Positions 11,051-22,272 of a DNA stretch of 64,000 nucleotides are shown piece after piece. The notes beneath the pieces were generated by a model. It was not told where the DNA came from and made no database searches. It saw nothing but the letters and a program-made list of their open reading frames with translations. Each line of letters starts with the position of its first letter. The stretch's first letter is position 1. The translations under genes were made by a program, and so were the position numbers. This stretch comes from Patiria pectinifera. Taxonomy: Eukaryota; Echinodermata; Asteroidea; Valvatida; Asterinidae. Location: positions 39,806,392 to 39,870,391 of the forward strand of contig CM057142.1 in assembly GCA_029964075.1 (NCBI GenBank), written 5' to 3'.

Positions 11051-11482
11051 GCGGCAGACTCGGAGAATTTTGTTCACGATTTGTTCAAAGTCGGCTACGT
11101 CATGTGTGGACGGACATAAATAGTATAGTTGGAATAAATTAGGAGACAGGAAATTGGCAATGCAGTCTCGTGTATCCCACTATTTTGTGCCTTGAAATTG
11201 ACTGTTCCTCGCGACTGTGCAGCCTACAATGTAAAAGCGCACTAACGCGGGATCGTTTCACATTACACGCTATACCCTTCAATACTGTAAAGGACGACAA
11301 GAATGAACCGGGAAGTAAATGCTAACCTATAGTGCGCCGGACTGAGTCGCCAACGTTGCAGTACAAAAAAAAAAACACTGTAAACGTAAATATAAGCCAT
11401 TTTGGAATGGACAAAATTACAAAAAGCACCAAACTCGGATTACGTACCCTGAAATAATTCGTCAGTTTTCAAGAGTTGAACG

Positions 11483-13240
11483 ATGGCACCGGGCATTGGT
11501 GAAAATGAAACTGTGAAGGATAAAGCCGGAACTCACAATGCTGGCTTGATTGCTAAGGCAACGAATCGGCTGGTTTCAATGGGGAAAAGTAAACCCAAGA
11601 CCTTAGGCAAGCTATCTGCATCTCTTCAGTCATGTACGGCAGTCCTTCCGTATCTCAACCCCATGGAAGCACTTGAATTAGCAAACACACTGTCGGAGAG
11701 GGCACCACCTCTAGTGGATCTCCTATCCAAGAAAAAAGTTTACACGCCTTACGCCTCTATAGACGACAAATTCTGGGATCAAGTCAAGCGCGAATATCAC
11801 GAGGGCAAACAACACTTTAAATACCCGCCAGCAGACGTTGAGAAAAGCATGCATGCAGGTGTCATTGGCTGGCTTCAGAGCTGCCCAGAAGGAACTGAGG
11901 AATCTCTCCTGGAGGAACTGCACCAACGCTGTCGGAAAGAGCACAAACTCGATATTGGCTTGATGATCAAAAGTCTTCAAGACATGGGTTTCCTGCAAGT
12001 GGATGGAGACGGAGTGGTCTCGTATTTCCTTCCATTATCCCGTGACCTGTTCGATCTGAAAGATACTCTCCAGAAATACACGTCGGTTCTTTGCGGACAC
12101 GGCTTTTCGGAGACTACGATGGTTTTGAGAGCTGTAATATACTTCGAGAACTCGAAGTATAGGTTTCATGATGAAGACACCTTCATTTTCGGCAAGTCGA
12201 GGCTGCCTGCAACACTCGACGTGGCGGAGGTATACGCACTGTGTCTCCTGAGCGAAATCGAATCAAACGAAAGGCCTCGAAATCTGGACGATTTAGCCTC
12301 CATTCTGGAGCCAGCGCGACACCTCGTGTACGTCATCCCTCCCTCGGTGTTGCTGCTGCAGCACCAAACACTGCTTCAACAACGACCGATTCTAGATGTG
12401 AGAATGGCATGTAAGCCTAAAAGTCGGAGCAAACGGCCCATACACGTGAAAGAAGTTGCCATTGGAGTTTCGAAAGAGTGTCCTCAAACGATACCACTGT
12501 CAGCAGAGGGACTACTCGGTGTGACGGAGGAATCCGTGGATGAGTTGAACGGTTCAAGCAAGGCTGCGGAAGTAAGGCGATGGCGCATCACTGGCCAAGC
12601 CCGGGGATTTGCGGCGATGGTAGTGAAGCACCTCACATCAAAGTTGCAGACGCAGAACGCCGTCCTCGTCCTAACCACGGGAGCACAGAAAAGTGAAATC
12701 ATAGGCAAAGTCTCGGACTGGCTTGATCGGTACCGAGGTGTAACCCCTTGTGAAAATGACACAGAAACTGAAGGCTATTCCACCGGCGCGCAGACTCACC
12801 CGCACCCGGTCCCGCTCAAAGAGCTTCAGCGAGAATTGCTATCACTGTGCGCCGTCAAGGTGGTAAAAATCCCCGTGTCGTCCATTGTAGCAATGCTGGA
12901 GGATCATGGGTTCATCCGCATTGACCATGAAGACCCAACCAAGCCCGTGACATACCTCATCCCGGAAGTCTCGAGGACAACACGCTCCACCTGGCAAGTT
13001 GCTGCCGATAAGTTCTGGAAGGCCTCTGTGCAAAAGTGCTACTCCGGAATTCTGAACAGATATTTTCCTCCAAAGCCTAATATCAGGAAGGAAAATAAAG
13101 TAAATCCAGAATTGGTTGACAACGTGAATCTTCAGTCGGTTGAACATGGGACTCGAGTACCGGATATTATATACTACGCAAGTTTTCCACTGATTGCTGT
13201 CATTGTTGGATTGTTGGTTAGGTGGTTGAACATCTTGTAA
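11483..13240 (+). CDS. WHC2: tail-anchored paralogue of WHC1, 585 aa
   Basis: This is an intronless 585-residue relative of WHC1 with the same order: N-terminal helical block (about 21-68, ending PYLNPMEALELAN), winged-helix-like segment at about 118-183, central AIGV...LSAEGLLGV block, second winged-helix-like segment at about 445-496, and a hydrophobic C-terminal segment (DIIYYASFPLIAVIVGLLV core) at about 560-580. It carries a 13-residue insert just before the membrane segment that WHC1 lacks. The start is fixed by the conserved MAPGIGEN and upstream leader. From 12,497 to about 13,016 it differs from WHC1 at only about seven positions, against many differences in the first half, which points to gene conversion. 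Function unknown; membrane anchoring is inferred from hydrophobicity. Confidence 0.85.
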   Translation: MAPGIGENETVKDKAGTHNAGLIAKATNRLVSMGKSKPKTLGKLSASLQSCTAVLPYLNPMEALELANTLSERAPPLVDLLSKKKVYTPYASIDDKFWDQVKREYHEGKQHFKYPPADVEKSMHAGVIGWLQSCPEGTEESLLEELHQRCRKEHKLDIGLMIKSLQDMGFLQVDGDGVVSYFLPLSRDLFDLKDTLQKYTSVLCGHGFSETTMVLRAVIYFENSKYRFHDEDTFIFGKSRLPATLDVAEVYALCLLSEIESNERPRNLDDLASILEPARHLVYVIPPSVLLLQHQTLLQQRPILDVRMACKPKSRSKRPIHVKEVAIGVSKECPQTIPLSAEGLLGVTEESVDELNGSSKAAEVRRWRITGQARGFAAMVVKHLTSKLQTQNAVLVLTTGAQKSEIIGKVSDWLDRYRGVTPCENDTETEGYSTGAQTHPHPVPLKELQRELLSLCAVKVVKIPVSSIVAMLEDHGFIRIDHEDPTKPVTYLIPEVSRTTRSTWQVAADKFWKASVQKCYSGILNRYFPPKPNIRKENKVNPELVDNVNLQSVEHGTRVPDIIYYASFPLIAVIVGLLVRWLNIL

Positions 13241-14365
13241 GGATTATAACTGCCAACGTTGTCAGAGAACAAAACCATTGAAGCCGACCATGTGGTAATA
13301 CGGTGATTGCTTGCAACAAAATAATTTACGTTTTATAAGCTGTAGCTAAGAAATCGATATGCCTGAAAACATCCTCCAGCATAAAATTATTATTAAAGAA
13401 TTTCGTGGGTAAAATAAGATTAAAATTTGGAAAACATTCATTTCAATTCGTTTGTAAACAATGTTGTTTGCACTGAAATCAGTGCCCATCTTCAGTTATG
13501 ATATAGTTACACAAACGTCTACTTATTTGGGGACCGACAATGATTCAGTCATTGGAGGATAGACTGGTTCTTGACCCCTTATCAGGATGGATAATGAGGA
13601 GGGAACCAGTCTATTCTCAGGGCGAATCTGATTGGTCCAAAAGCAACCAAGAATATAAACATTTTTTCCAAGGGGCTGCAGGACAATCGAAATTTAATAA
13701 AAGTGTGTTTTGGGGTTTTTTTTTTAAATGAAGCATACAGTTTAAACATTGAGATGGTAACAAAATCATATTGTATTGAAGAGCTCGAACGACAGATCTG
13801 TTTAACAAGATGCTTTGATGTAAACTATATCGCTTTGATACTTTTAAACAATTCGCCTTCATTGAGCTGCAGATTTCAGATTTTTCCCACAAATCAACAT
13901 AACAAAAAAAAACCTCGCATTATTGTTCGTGTTTTTAAGCAATAATTATTTCAAGGAATGAATGAGGTTTTTTTCAATAATCTGTAGTGTTGGAGTTTGT
14001 AAAGGAATGATGATGATTTTCTCCAAAGTGTATTTCGATGTCGTGAAATTGTTTTGTAAATTCATAATTGCCACTTTCCAATCCAACAATTTAAAAACTC
14101 TATTTTGTGAGAAAATGTCAATGTTCGGAGAAATTTTGTTCTTCAGAGAATCTTTTCGACATTATTTGAAATATAATATAGGTTTCCCAGTCAATTTCCT
14201 AAAATGTTCATTCACTTCTGAAAATCGGTCATTAAATTTCGTCTAAATTTGGGAATCGCTCTGAACACGCGTTCATTTTTGCAAAGAGCATTCGATTCCA
14301 TTTCAGTTCAATCTATTGAGCAGCACCTTGTCCATTCAGATTCGTTTACAAGACTTCTTTTTCAC
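13241..14365. other. 3' flank of WHC2, duplicated relative to WHC1 flank
   Basis: Similarity to the WHC1 3' flank runs from AGAGAACAAAACCATTGAAG (about 13,265) through the stem-loop at 13,561-13,612 and on to about 14,120, where AT-rich text such as TTTTGTGAGAAAAT matches about 4,880. Short frames here are not conserved, and no gene is seen. Confidence 0.6.
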
Positions 14366-14642
14366 CTTAAGGCCAAAAAGAGTCTCCGGTTTCTGGTGCT
14401 AACTTAGTGCAAATACATGGGAGTCCAAAGAGGCCACAAAAAGCTTATACTCGATCGTAACCCCATCTAAAACACGATAAAATTGTGTAGCAGCAGGATT
14501 CCTGTCAAACCAATGAGTTTGGCGGTTTTGAGACATTATCTTTCATTGAAAAATAAAAACGTTTTCATTTTGCTGACGGGCATGGCCGGCTATGGCGACG
14601 CGCACGCATACCAGAAACCGGAGACATTTTTTTGGCCTTAGA
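14366..14642. mobile_element. TIR element (TTAAGGCCAAAAAGAGTCTCC ends), copy 1
   Basis: The left end CTTAAGGCCAAAAAGAGTCT and the right end GGAGACATTTTTTTGGCCTTAG are inverted, followed inward by CCGGTTTCTGG and its complement. A second copy in the opposite orientation is in a CMTR1 intron at 51,015-51,349. About 277 bp, noncoding. Confidence 0.75.
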
Positions 14643-15036
14643 GGGCGATTTCAAATATTTACCGTTCTATTTCAATTTTAGTTTGTCATCGGCACCAGAT
14701 AAAATTAGGGTTTTTTTTCATTAACCGTCAATCAAATTAGCTGTACCTGACATCAGTTTAGAAAAGGTATTCTTGCATAAATGAATGCACAGGTAAGTTA
14801 CGGTAATTGGCCGTCTGTTTCTCAAAACCGAATGCACGAACGATTGAACTTTCGTTGAATTGAATTCAAATTCAGACGAAACTGAATGACCGATTTTCAG
14901 AAGTCAATATTTATTGCAACCATTCCTCGCAAATTTACAAGACCGGTTGGATTACCTAAAAGTTAAAACAAAGTAATAGTTTTCATAAAAACAAAGCCGT
15001 AGTTTACACCCAAAAAAACTCGCATTTTTGTTCGTG

Positions 15037-15166
15037 CACTGCAAAAACTGGAGTGTTACATTTACACCATTGGTATCTATATAGGACCATCTGGTTTTAA
15101 ATTTTACTGGTGTTGTCCTATATAGATACCGAATGGTGTTAAACTAACACTACAGTTTTTGCAGTG
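15037..15166. mobile_element. 130-bp TIR element (CACTGCAAAAACTG ends)
   Basis: CACTGCAAAAACTGGAGTGT at the left and its complement at the right. A second inverted pair, CTATATAGGAC / GTCCTATATAG, lies inside. It is MITE-like with no coding capacity. Confidence 0.8.
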
Positions 15167-16138
15167 TGTTTTCAGATATGTAATTAAATGTCTGTTGCTA
15201 TATAGTGGGATAAATGCATAAAACTTGTTCCTCCCCCTCCTCTTCTCATAGCCATACCTGTTGATCGCCGCAAACTGCGCTCCCTGAAAAAAAAATGCTA
15301 TGTAATTATAAAAGAAAAAGAAAAACACTTGTATGTACGCGTGTATCAATTAGTAAGGGATGATGGCATGGTGCACCCCTTCCCCAACCCGCCTTATGCC
15401 CCACTCAGAATTTGGAAAAGGCACAAAAATGAGCTTTTTATTATTTTATTAGTAATCAAACACATTGAGTCTCTCCAGAAGATGAGCCCCTCCCCCTCAA
15501 GTACCCCCCCCCCTCCAAATTAGGCCCCAGCTACGCCATTGATATGATTAATTATATCCTATTATTTGACTTATATTAAATAATAAAACTGGTCAAACAT
15601 ATAAATTACGTTGTCAGGATTCTTACGAAACTGTCAAAGAAGTACAATTCAATGCTGCCACTTCCTTTCACATACCTTTGATAAAGTGAAATTTTTCTGT
15701 CGGCTTCATTAATCTATTCGATAGGGAATTTGAATTTCCTTGAGGGGGGGAGGCGCTCTTTTTCCGCCGGGAATGCAAATTGATCAGTGTGTGTCTGCAT
15801 TCAATAGGGGACATTGAACAAGAGAGGACAAAAGGGTCCCCAATTCCCGAAGGTCCCCAATTTGACGATAATTTGATGAAGCATATAGTCAAAAGAGGGA
15901 CAACAGGGGTCTCCGATTGCAGGCAAATACACACTTGGGTGTGTGGGGTGGGGCCAGTACATCTATTTTTTTTTACAGCAAAAATATTTTGGGCTGGGGG
16001 TCATGCCCTAAGGCCACCCCCTTCCTACACTATGAGTGAGGTACAGACTCCAGACTCCTTAAGCAATGTTGGGTTTGCTCTTTCATCGGAAGAGTGGGAC
16101 CTGTCGAAGAAATTAAACTTAAAAACATGCACGTATAT
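15167..16138. other. left part of the WHC3 duplication unit
   Basis: From about 15,760 (TTTTTCCGCCGGGAAT) this sequence is repeated before WHC4 from about 21,548, marking the left edge of a tandem duplication of about 5.7 kb. The 120-aa frame at 15,780-16,142 is broken in the other copy and is not a gene. Confidence 0.6.
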
Positions 16139-16539
16139 ATAAAGGGAATTTGCAATTACCCGGAAACGTACATACCGATTTAACGAGAAAAAACGTGCTC
16201 AAAGTGAAGATAGGACTGGTAGCAAATACCCTGTGAAATTATTCCACCTAAAATTGGTATCAATCAAAAGAAAAGAGTCATTCATCATTGAAGATGGTTT
16301 AAGAAAATGTGCCAGCGGGCACATTTTTTTAACGCGCTCAGTTAGCAAACAATATTACGGAATCCAGTTACGTGAGCCCCGTGTGCCTATTTTCTCTGTT
16401 TTCTCAAAATGTAGCCCATGCACTGAGCTGAAACTTCAACAAGTAAAGTTGTTATGCACCATATTCTTAAGATTTTGAGCTATTTTGTTGCTTCAAACAA
16501 AAAAAGTACACACAAATCTCATGATCCTTTTACCGTTAA
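16139..16539. mobile_element. family B TTAA-type element, copy before WHC3
   Basis: It starts near TATAAAGGGAATTTGCAATT and ends CCTTTTACCGTTAA, with the inner word AAAGTGAAGATAGGACTGGT and TTTTGTTGCTTCAAAC shared with copies at 21,778, 62,138 and, more distantly, 47,127 and 52,455. Noncoding. The copies before WHC3 and WHC4 sit at the same place, so it predates their duplication. Confidence 0.6.
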
Positions 16540-16640
16540 GTTTGGATACATTAAACCCCGTCACACGCACACCCAGGAATGAAACTGTATACATTTGTAA
16601 TTGCAAGTGCGCCCTCAGAGTTCACCGTTGTAACTTTTAA

Positions 16641-16650
16641 GGGAATTCCC
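16641..16650 (+). promoter_or_regulatory. kappaB-type decamer upstream of WHC3
   Basis: GGGAATTCCC, a perfect match to the NF-kappaB/Rel consensus GGGRNWYYCC, 242 bp before the ATG. It is followed by TAGATGAGAAATACCCAGG, shared with WHC4 and in part with WHC5 and WHC6. Binding is inferred. Confidence 0.55.
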
Positions 16651-16891
16651 TAGATGAGAAATACCCAGGTTGCGCTGCGAAACGAATTTAGCTGGTTCCC
16701 GCTTTAGGCAAATAGCAGATATTGTGTATAACAGAGTCGAGGCAACCGTATTAGCTGGTCCCTCCACAATACGGGGGGAAAAGCAGCACCGTTTGTTATG
16801 TTTGCCTTGATTTTGGATAAGCTTATAAACTGTTGTTTCACAATACATGGTACATTATTTTCGCACCTCTCGCAACAATTATTGTAGAATA

Positions 16892-18571
16892 ATGGCTTGC
16901 AGTTTGATTCACGAAACTGAACCGACAACAGCTGCTGACGAGCTAACAAGAGAGGCACGAGAATGTCTCATTGAGAAATTACTCCGTGCGCTTGTATCCG
17001 CTGGTAGTTCAAAGCCAAAGTTCAGATCGACGCTACAGAATGCCTTGAGTCACTGCACGGTAGTCGTGCCGTACATGAACCCGCTGAATGTGCTGGTTGT
17101 GGCTAATAACGAGGCATCCGCAGAACCCGCCGTATCGGTGGGCATATCCTACCCCAAGAAACGGGTGTACACGGAGCTTGAAACAGCGAGGGCAGCACAC
17201 AGGTCAAGACGCTTTAGGAAACTGCTCGATAAACGCCCACTGGTGGCACCGGTAGACAGCGTTATCGAAAAGAGCATGATGGATGACGTCATTGTTTGGC
17301 TGAAGAGCGACCCAGAAGGCACGGAAAAGTCCCTTGTGGAAGAACTAGTCCAGAAATGCGAGAAGGAATTTGACTATACTCCCATTGTTTTGGACTACCT
17401 TGGAAAAAGTGGGAGTACTTCTTTGGATGTGGCTGCAGATGCTTTTCATTTTTTCCCGGAGTCCACCAGCAGCCGTGACCTCATGAACAAGGTTCAGCAG
17501 GGCGAAGAAAGTACCTTAGCTGAATTTGTAACCGGACGCGCACTGCGTAAACTCTACGACATTCCACCTGCCCGCTTTCCGTTAACTGCTGCAGATTTCT
17601 GTGAGCTCGTCCAGCCAGCTTGCAAGTTGCTGTTCACAGTCCCACCAGCTCGTCTGTTCGGAATGAACCGGAGACGAATCAAGCACAGAGAAGTTGAAGA
17701 TGACAAGACGGAAACACCCACTGCAGAAGCTGCATCTGATCATGAAGCGGCATCCAGCCGGAAACCGAAGCTGGAATTTGCCATCGGGGTGCAGCCTGGA
17801 GAGAATGACGTCCGCCAGCGTATTTCACTCACACCTGAGGGACTGGTCGGCATCGAGGCACCGATCACAGACCGGGGGAATGCTACTGCTGGAGCAACAG
17901 AGGACCCAGTGTCTGAAGACGAGGATAGCGATAGGATGCGCGCCGTCGGACAAACTAAAGGCCTCGCCGAGTTCTTCACCAACCGTTTGACCGTCGCAGT
18001 ACGCAGCCATAATGCCGTCCTCGTGCCTGCCAACGAGGAAGAACAGCAGCACATCATCTCCAGAGTGAGGGAATGGCTGATCTCCAAACGCAAGGGTCCA
18101 ACCACCGGGCCTGATGGTGATCATGATGATGATGAGCAGGAGGAGGAGGTTGCGTCATCAAAACCTCCGCTACAAACGGTGCCCAAGCTTCAACAAGAGC
18201 TTGCCAACATGTGCGTGGGAAAAATGCGACGTCTCGCCCCCTCAACCATCACTGACTTGCTCCAGAACGCCGGTTACATCTCCATCGGTGACGATGACAA
18301 AGTGACTTACCATCTCCCGACCAACCGAGGAAACAATTCGCCCTCCTGGCAGCAGAAGACAGTTGAGTCGGCCGTCGAGAACTGCAGTCTCTCAAGCCTG
18401 ATGAGAACAGCCTACCCCCGTCTTAAGAAACGACATTTTCCAGTGATTAATTTATCTAACGCTACTTTCGATTTCAACTTTGACTCGAGTAGCCTCAGGG
18501 CTTTTATTAGGGCGAGCGAGTTAATGCCTAACGATAACATCTTCACGAACTGTTTCACAAAATTTCACTAA
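16892..18571 (+). CDS. WHC3: intronless family protein with two predicted winged helices, 559 aa
   Basis: I chose the ATG at 16,892 (AATAATGGCTTGC) because WHC4, 5 and 6 start at the same AATAATGGC or AATTATGGC context; an upstream in-frame ATG at 16,847 is not conserved. Features: N-terminal helical block with CTVVVPYMNPLNVL at about 50-65; first winged-helix-like segment at about 123-190 (PEGTEKSLVEELVQKC); VPPARLFGMNRRRIKHREV; FAIGVQPGENDV...LTPEGLVGIEA at about 293-323; an acidic linker GDHDDDEQEEEV; second winged-helix segment at about 429-476 (VPKLQQELANMCVGK ... YHLP). The last roughly 35 residues after the shared AYPRLKKR are unlike any paralogue. No membrane segment or signal peptide is seen. 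Its closest relative is WHC4, 5.6 kb downstream. Probably nuclear or cytosolic nucleic-acid binding, by inference only. Confidence 0.85.
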   Translation: MACSLIHETEPTTAADELTREARECLIEKLLRALVSAGSSKPKFRSTLQNALSHCTVVVPYMNPLNVLVVANNEASAEPAVSVGISYPKKRVYTELETARAAHRSRRFRKLLDKRPLVAPVDSVIEKSMMDDVIVWLKSDPEGTEKSLVEELVQKCEKEFDYTPIVLDYLGKSGSTSLDVAADAFHFFPESTSSRDLMNKVQQGEESTLAEFVTGRALRKLYDIPPARFPLTAADFCELVQPACKLLFTVPPARLFGMNRRRIKHREVEDDKTETPTAEAASDHEAASSRKPKLEFAIGVQPGENDVRQRISLTPEGLVGIEAPITDRGNATAGATEDPVSEDEDSDRMRAVGQTKGLAEFFTNRLTVAVRSHNAVLVPANEEEQQHIISRVREWLISKRKGPTTGPDGDHDDDEQEEEVASSKPPLQTVPKLQQELANMCVGKMRRLAPSTITDLLQNAGYISIGDDDKVTYHLPTNRGNNSPSWQQKTVESAVENCSLSSLMRTAYPRLKKRHFPVINLSNATFDFNFDSSSLRAFIRASELMPNDNIFTNCFTKFH

Positions 18572-18586
18572 AAATGTTTTATATAT

Positions 18587-18615
18587 ATCAAGCTCAGAGA
18601 AGTTGAAGATGACAA
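18587..18615 (+). repeat. 29-bp fragment of WHC3 coding sequence in its own 3' flank
   Basis: ATCAAGCTCAGAGAAGTTGA and the next nine bases match WHC3 coding sequence near 17,678-17,706 with one mismatch. It lies 16 bp after the stop, a relic of a local rearrangement that may have created the unique C-terminus. Confidence 0.7.
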
Positions 18616-18757
18616 CAAAATTCCCCAAAAAAGTTATGTATAGATTTGAAATAAACGGTTGATTAACGGCCAAACGTCATTCTACTCTAATAATACGTAT
18701 TTAAAGTCGTAAATGTTTAGGTTTTTGTGGTGTTTTTAAGATAAATATGTTGTCGAT

Positions 18758-19318
18758 GTACCCTAACGTGGCGCGGCCCCTAACGTGGCGCACTTTGATT
18801 TTTCGCCTGTAGCGCCTAGCTAGAGCAAAAAAAATGTTAACGGAAATTGCAAAGAAAGTGCAATTTTATCAAGTTCCAAGTTTATCTACAAAGTTAGAAA
18901 AAAAATTATATCGGCGTGATTTTCCGTATTATTTCGAAGTGCACCTTTGAAAATGTCCCCCAAAAATAAGAAAATAATTTTCTGACAAACTTCTAGTTGG
19001 GTATGTAAGCATATCAGAATTTATCAAATTTACATAAATTCTTAAATGTTATTTTGGATTTTTCGAGATTTATTCGAGAGCGCCACGTCAGGGAACACTC
19101 GGTCGATTTTGTGCCCAATTTACGGACGAAACCGTTTTTGATTTTAAGATTAAAATAAATGACACCGAAATTGTTCAAAGAAGTTATATAGCGAGCATTA
19201 ACAAGGTAAAAGTACCAGTATTTCACTGAATGAATTTGAAGTTTATAAATAAAGAAGTTTGGCAACACTACATGAGGAAAGTCGGGGTAAACGTCGAAGT
19301 GCGCCACGTTAGGGAACA
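18758..19318. mobile_element. TIR element (CCCTAACGTGGCGC ends) in 3' flank of WHC3
   Basis: GTACCCTAACGTGGCGC at the left and GCGCCACGTTAGGGAACAC at the right are inverted, about 560 bp apart. It is absent from the equivalent place after WHC4, so it inserted after that duplication. Noncoding. Confidence 0.75.
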
Positions 19319-21547
19319 CCACTACAGCACCCATAATTGCTTTTCCTCTAGCAGCCGCACAATATTGAGTCGCCGTGAATTTTTACTGGAATGTTTACTT
19401 TTTTTTGTAGATAGTCAGCAGATGCAGGGATTGTTTACAAGAGATTAGTTATTTTTATTAAAACCAGTATATATATATTTTTGGTATTCTATAGTTTGTA
19501 CACATAGGCCCATTATTTTAGCAAGTATACTCGTGTTCTTGTTATTCGCAAGTACATGTATTCTGATTTGTGGCACGGTTATATGGTCTCCATGCATGTA
19601 AAAAAAATACCTGGATATTTCGCTGGCGTTTGCGAAATTTACCTAAAATATTTGTATGCACTGGTTCTCAATTTCTCCATTAAATTAAAATAGAATGGTC
19701 TAGAATATCAATGAACAGATATTCTATTTAAAAAATAGATAAAAATCTGTTGTCCTAGGAGGCATAATTTGGCGGACGGTGGCGTCAACTTGAACAGCCA
19801 ATGGACTGTTCTGATTTTCTTCTTTTTTTACATGGAGATCAGTGATAGCTGATGTTGTTTATTTAAGAAACGAGGGGGCAAATTTCTAGAAAAAGGAGGG
19901 CAACTTTTCTCTCACCAGCCTGTACAGCCGGTAGGAGCCTGAGCTCCACTGCTTTATGGAGAACATCAATGCCAAGGATTATAAGGTTTATCTTAATGAT
20001 TTGACTTAATTGCTGTAGGTTTCGTGTATTTTTATTGAATTTTTAATAACTTAAAGTCTTATTGTTCGTATTGTAAGGCGCATGTGATCAATTTTATTTG
20101 GAAAATGCGCGGTAGAAACTTTTATATTATTATTATTATTATTATAAGGCAACTTTTAGACTTAGCATCCCGACCTTCTCTAAAGTTCAAAGGACACATG
20201 AAATTAGTTTTTATTAGGAACATGTTTGTGCAACTTTCTACTCCTCTTAAAAGTATGAAAACTATTTTACTTCCCTTTTTGGTTGATTTTATTGAAAATT
20301 GCACTTCTTGAAACATTTGAATTTTCCATGCTTTTCTGTACAAAATTCTGCCAACTTTTGGTGCTGAAATAACTGTAACATTGAGGTTTCTGCATGCCTG
20401 AAATGTATCTTTTATCGATTTGTTGCTGTGATGTCATTTCAGGAAGACACTGATCAGTTCAGGGTTTTATGTTCAAATTGTGAACTCAAAATAATGTGCT
20501 CATTGAAAATATCGTGCGAAAAAAAGGTTTGCTCATTGGCTTACTGCAATGTATACTGACACAACTCGGAATCGTCAAAGCACAGATATTTTACGACAGC
20601 GAAATATCGAAATTTTGGTGCTGAAATGTAAACTGTAACATTGAAGTTTCTGCCTGAAATTACATCATACTTTTGCTCATTGCTTTTGAAATTAACATTA
20701 GTATAAATACCCCAAGAAAGCACCAAAAAATACCCTTGAAAATGGGTTATCAATATTGAACATAAGCTTAAATGTGATACGAAGGTGCATTTTCAATAAC
20801 TGCATAAAAAAAATATATTGTGCCCATTTTTTCCTTAATAGCTATGTGTAAATTGCAAAATTCACTTGTATTCAGCATGTTATTTTCAACGGTTTCATTT
20901 TAATCAATTTGTTGTATATAGTTTTTCGTAACGACATTTTAGCAGTGATGTAGTTCATGTCTGTAAAGTTTGTATTTGGAAATAAAAGAGTTGTTGCGGG
21001 ATATCTGTTGATAAAAAAAAACCTTTCATAAACATTGCCCTTCCTCATAATACGATAGCATAGACCTTAAAACCTGGAAAATTAAGAATCTCATGTTAGC
21101 CCCGACAAAACTAACATGCACACTTGAACGCTGGAAATGTATTTTTGGGTTTTTTCTTTATCATGTTAACTATTTTACCCTTGCAAGTGTTACAGTCAAC
21201 TGCGCCTATTGTAACTGGTGAAATATTCGTTAAATTTTACAATTCTTCTAAAAGTCACGCATTCTATCAAACGCTGTAAATTCTACTTGGGCAATTCTCA
21301 CCTGTGATGTCACCAAATTCAGTGCCTATTCATCAATGCCTATTCAATGCTTAACCCAGATAAAGCCTGTCCAGGTGAGAGTAGCCCACGTAAAATTTAC
21401 ACCCTTTCATAGGGACCCAAAATGGAATGGGGTAAAAAGGAGTAGATATAGAGAAATAGATACGCTTTAATGTAATATATATAAATTTCGTTGAAGAAAA
21501 AAATATTTGCTTTCTAAATGTTGCACTTTTTGGGCACACTCGTGTAC
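19319..21547. other. 3' flank of WHC3 (duplicated unit), no gene
   Basis: The words GTAGATAGTCAGCAGATGCA near 19,408 recur after WHC4 near 25,588. ATTTCAGGAAGACACTGATC near 20,437 and TTTTGGTGCTGAAAT recur after WHC6 near 36,360-36,560. This therefore belongs to the ancestral duplication unit. A short ATT microsatellite lies at about 20,128-20,147. Frames are short and not conserved. Confidence 0.55.
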
Positions 21548-21777
21548 TTTTTCCGCCGGGAATACAAACTGATGGGTGCACGTGCGTGTGTGTGAGGGGA
21601 AGGTGTGGGTTTTTTTTACATTTATTTTTTAACAGCAAAAAAATATTTTGGGCTTGGGTCATGCCCTAAGGCCATCCCCTTCCTAAATTCTGCGTGAGGT
21701 ACAGACTCCAGACTCCCCAAGCAATGTAAGGTTTGCTTTTTCATCAGGAGAGTGGTACCTGTCGAAGAAAATAAACT

Positions 21778-22174
21778 GAAAGGCACGTATAGGAACAGTT
21801 GTAGTTACCCAGAATATCGGGAAACGTACGAGAAACGAGAAAAACCTTGATCAAAGTGAAGATAGAACGGGTACCAAATACTCTGTGAAATTATTACGTC
21901 TAAAACTGTATCGTTCGGAAGATAACTCTCATTCTGGTTTAAGATAATGTGCCACGGGCTTTAGCAACAATATTACGGAATCATGTTACGATAGCCCAAA
22001 AAATTGTACCTACGTTTTCTCTGGGTTTTTTTTTTCAAAATGTAACCAATAAAATCCACTGTACTGAAACTTCAGCAAGTTATTTGTTATGCATCCTTCT
22101 TAAGATTTTGAGCAATTTTGTTGCTTCAAACGAAAATAAGTGCACAAAAATAAAATTATCCTTTTACCTTTTAA
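21778..22174. mobile_element. family B TTAA-type element, copy before WHC4
   Basis: Equivalent to 16,139-16,539 in sequence and position (AAAGTGAAGATAGAACGGGT; TTTTGTTGCTTCAAACG; right end CCTTTTACCTTTTAA). It was inherited through tandem duplication. Confidence 0.6.
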
Positions 22175-22262
22175 ACCCGGATACTTTATTAGTAGCGTCA
22201 CACGCACATCCAGGATTGAAACTATTCAATTGCAAGCGCGCCCCCAATGTTCACCGTTGTAA

Positions 22263-22272
22263 GGGAATTCCC
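22263..22272 (+). promoter_or_regulatory. kappaB-type decamer upstream of WHC4
   Basis: GGGAATTCCC, 254 bp before the ATG, followed by GAGATGAGAAATACCCAGG as in WHC3. A downstream word AGCTGGTTCCCGCTT is also shared with WHC3 and WHC5. Confidence 0.55.

Noticed and set aside
15780..16142. 120-codon + strand frame
   Set aside because: It lies in the duplicated flank of WHC3 and part of a family B element. The equivalent stretch before WHC4 does not keep the frame.
16847..16891. Upstream ATG extending WHC3 by 15 residues
   Set aside because: The extension is not conserved. All of WHC3-6 share the ATGGC start at the position used here.
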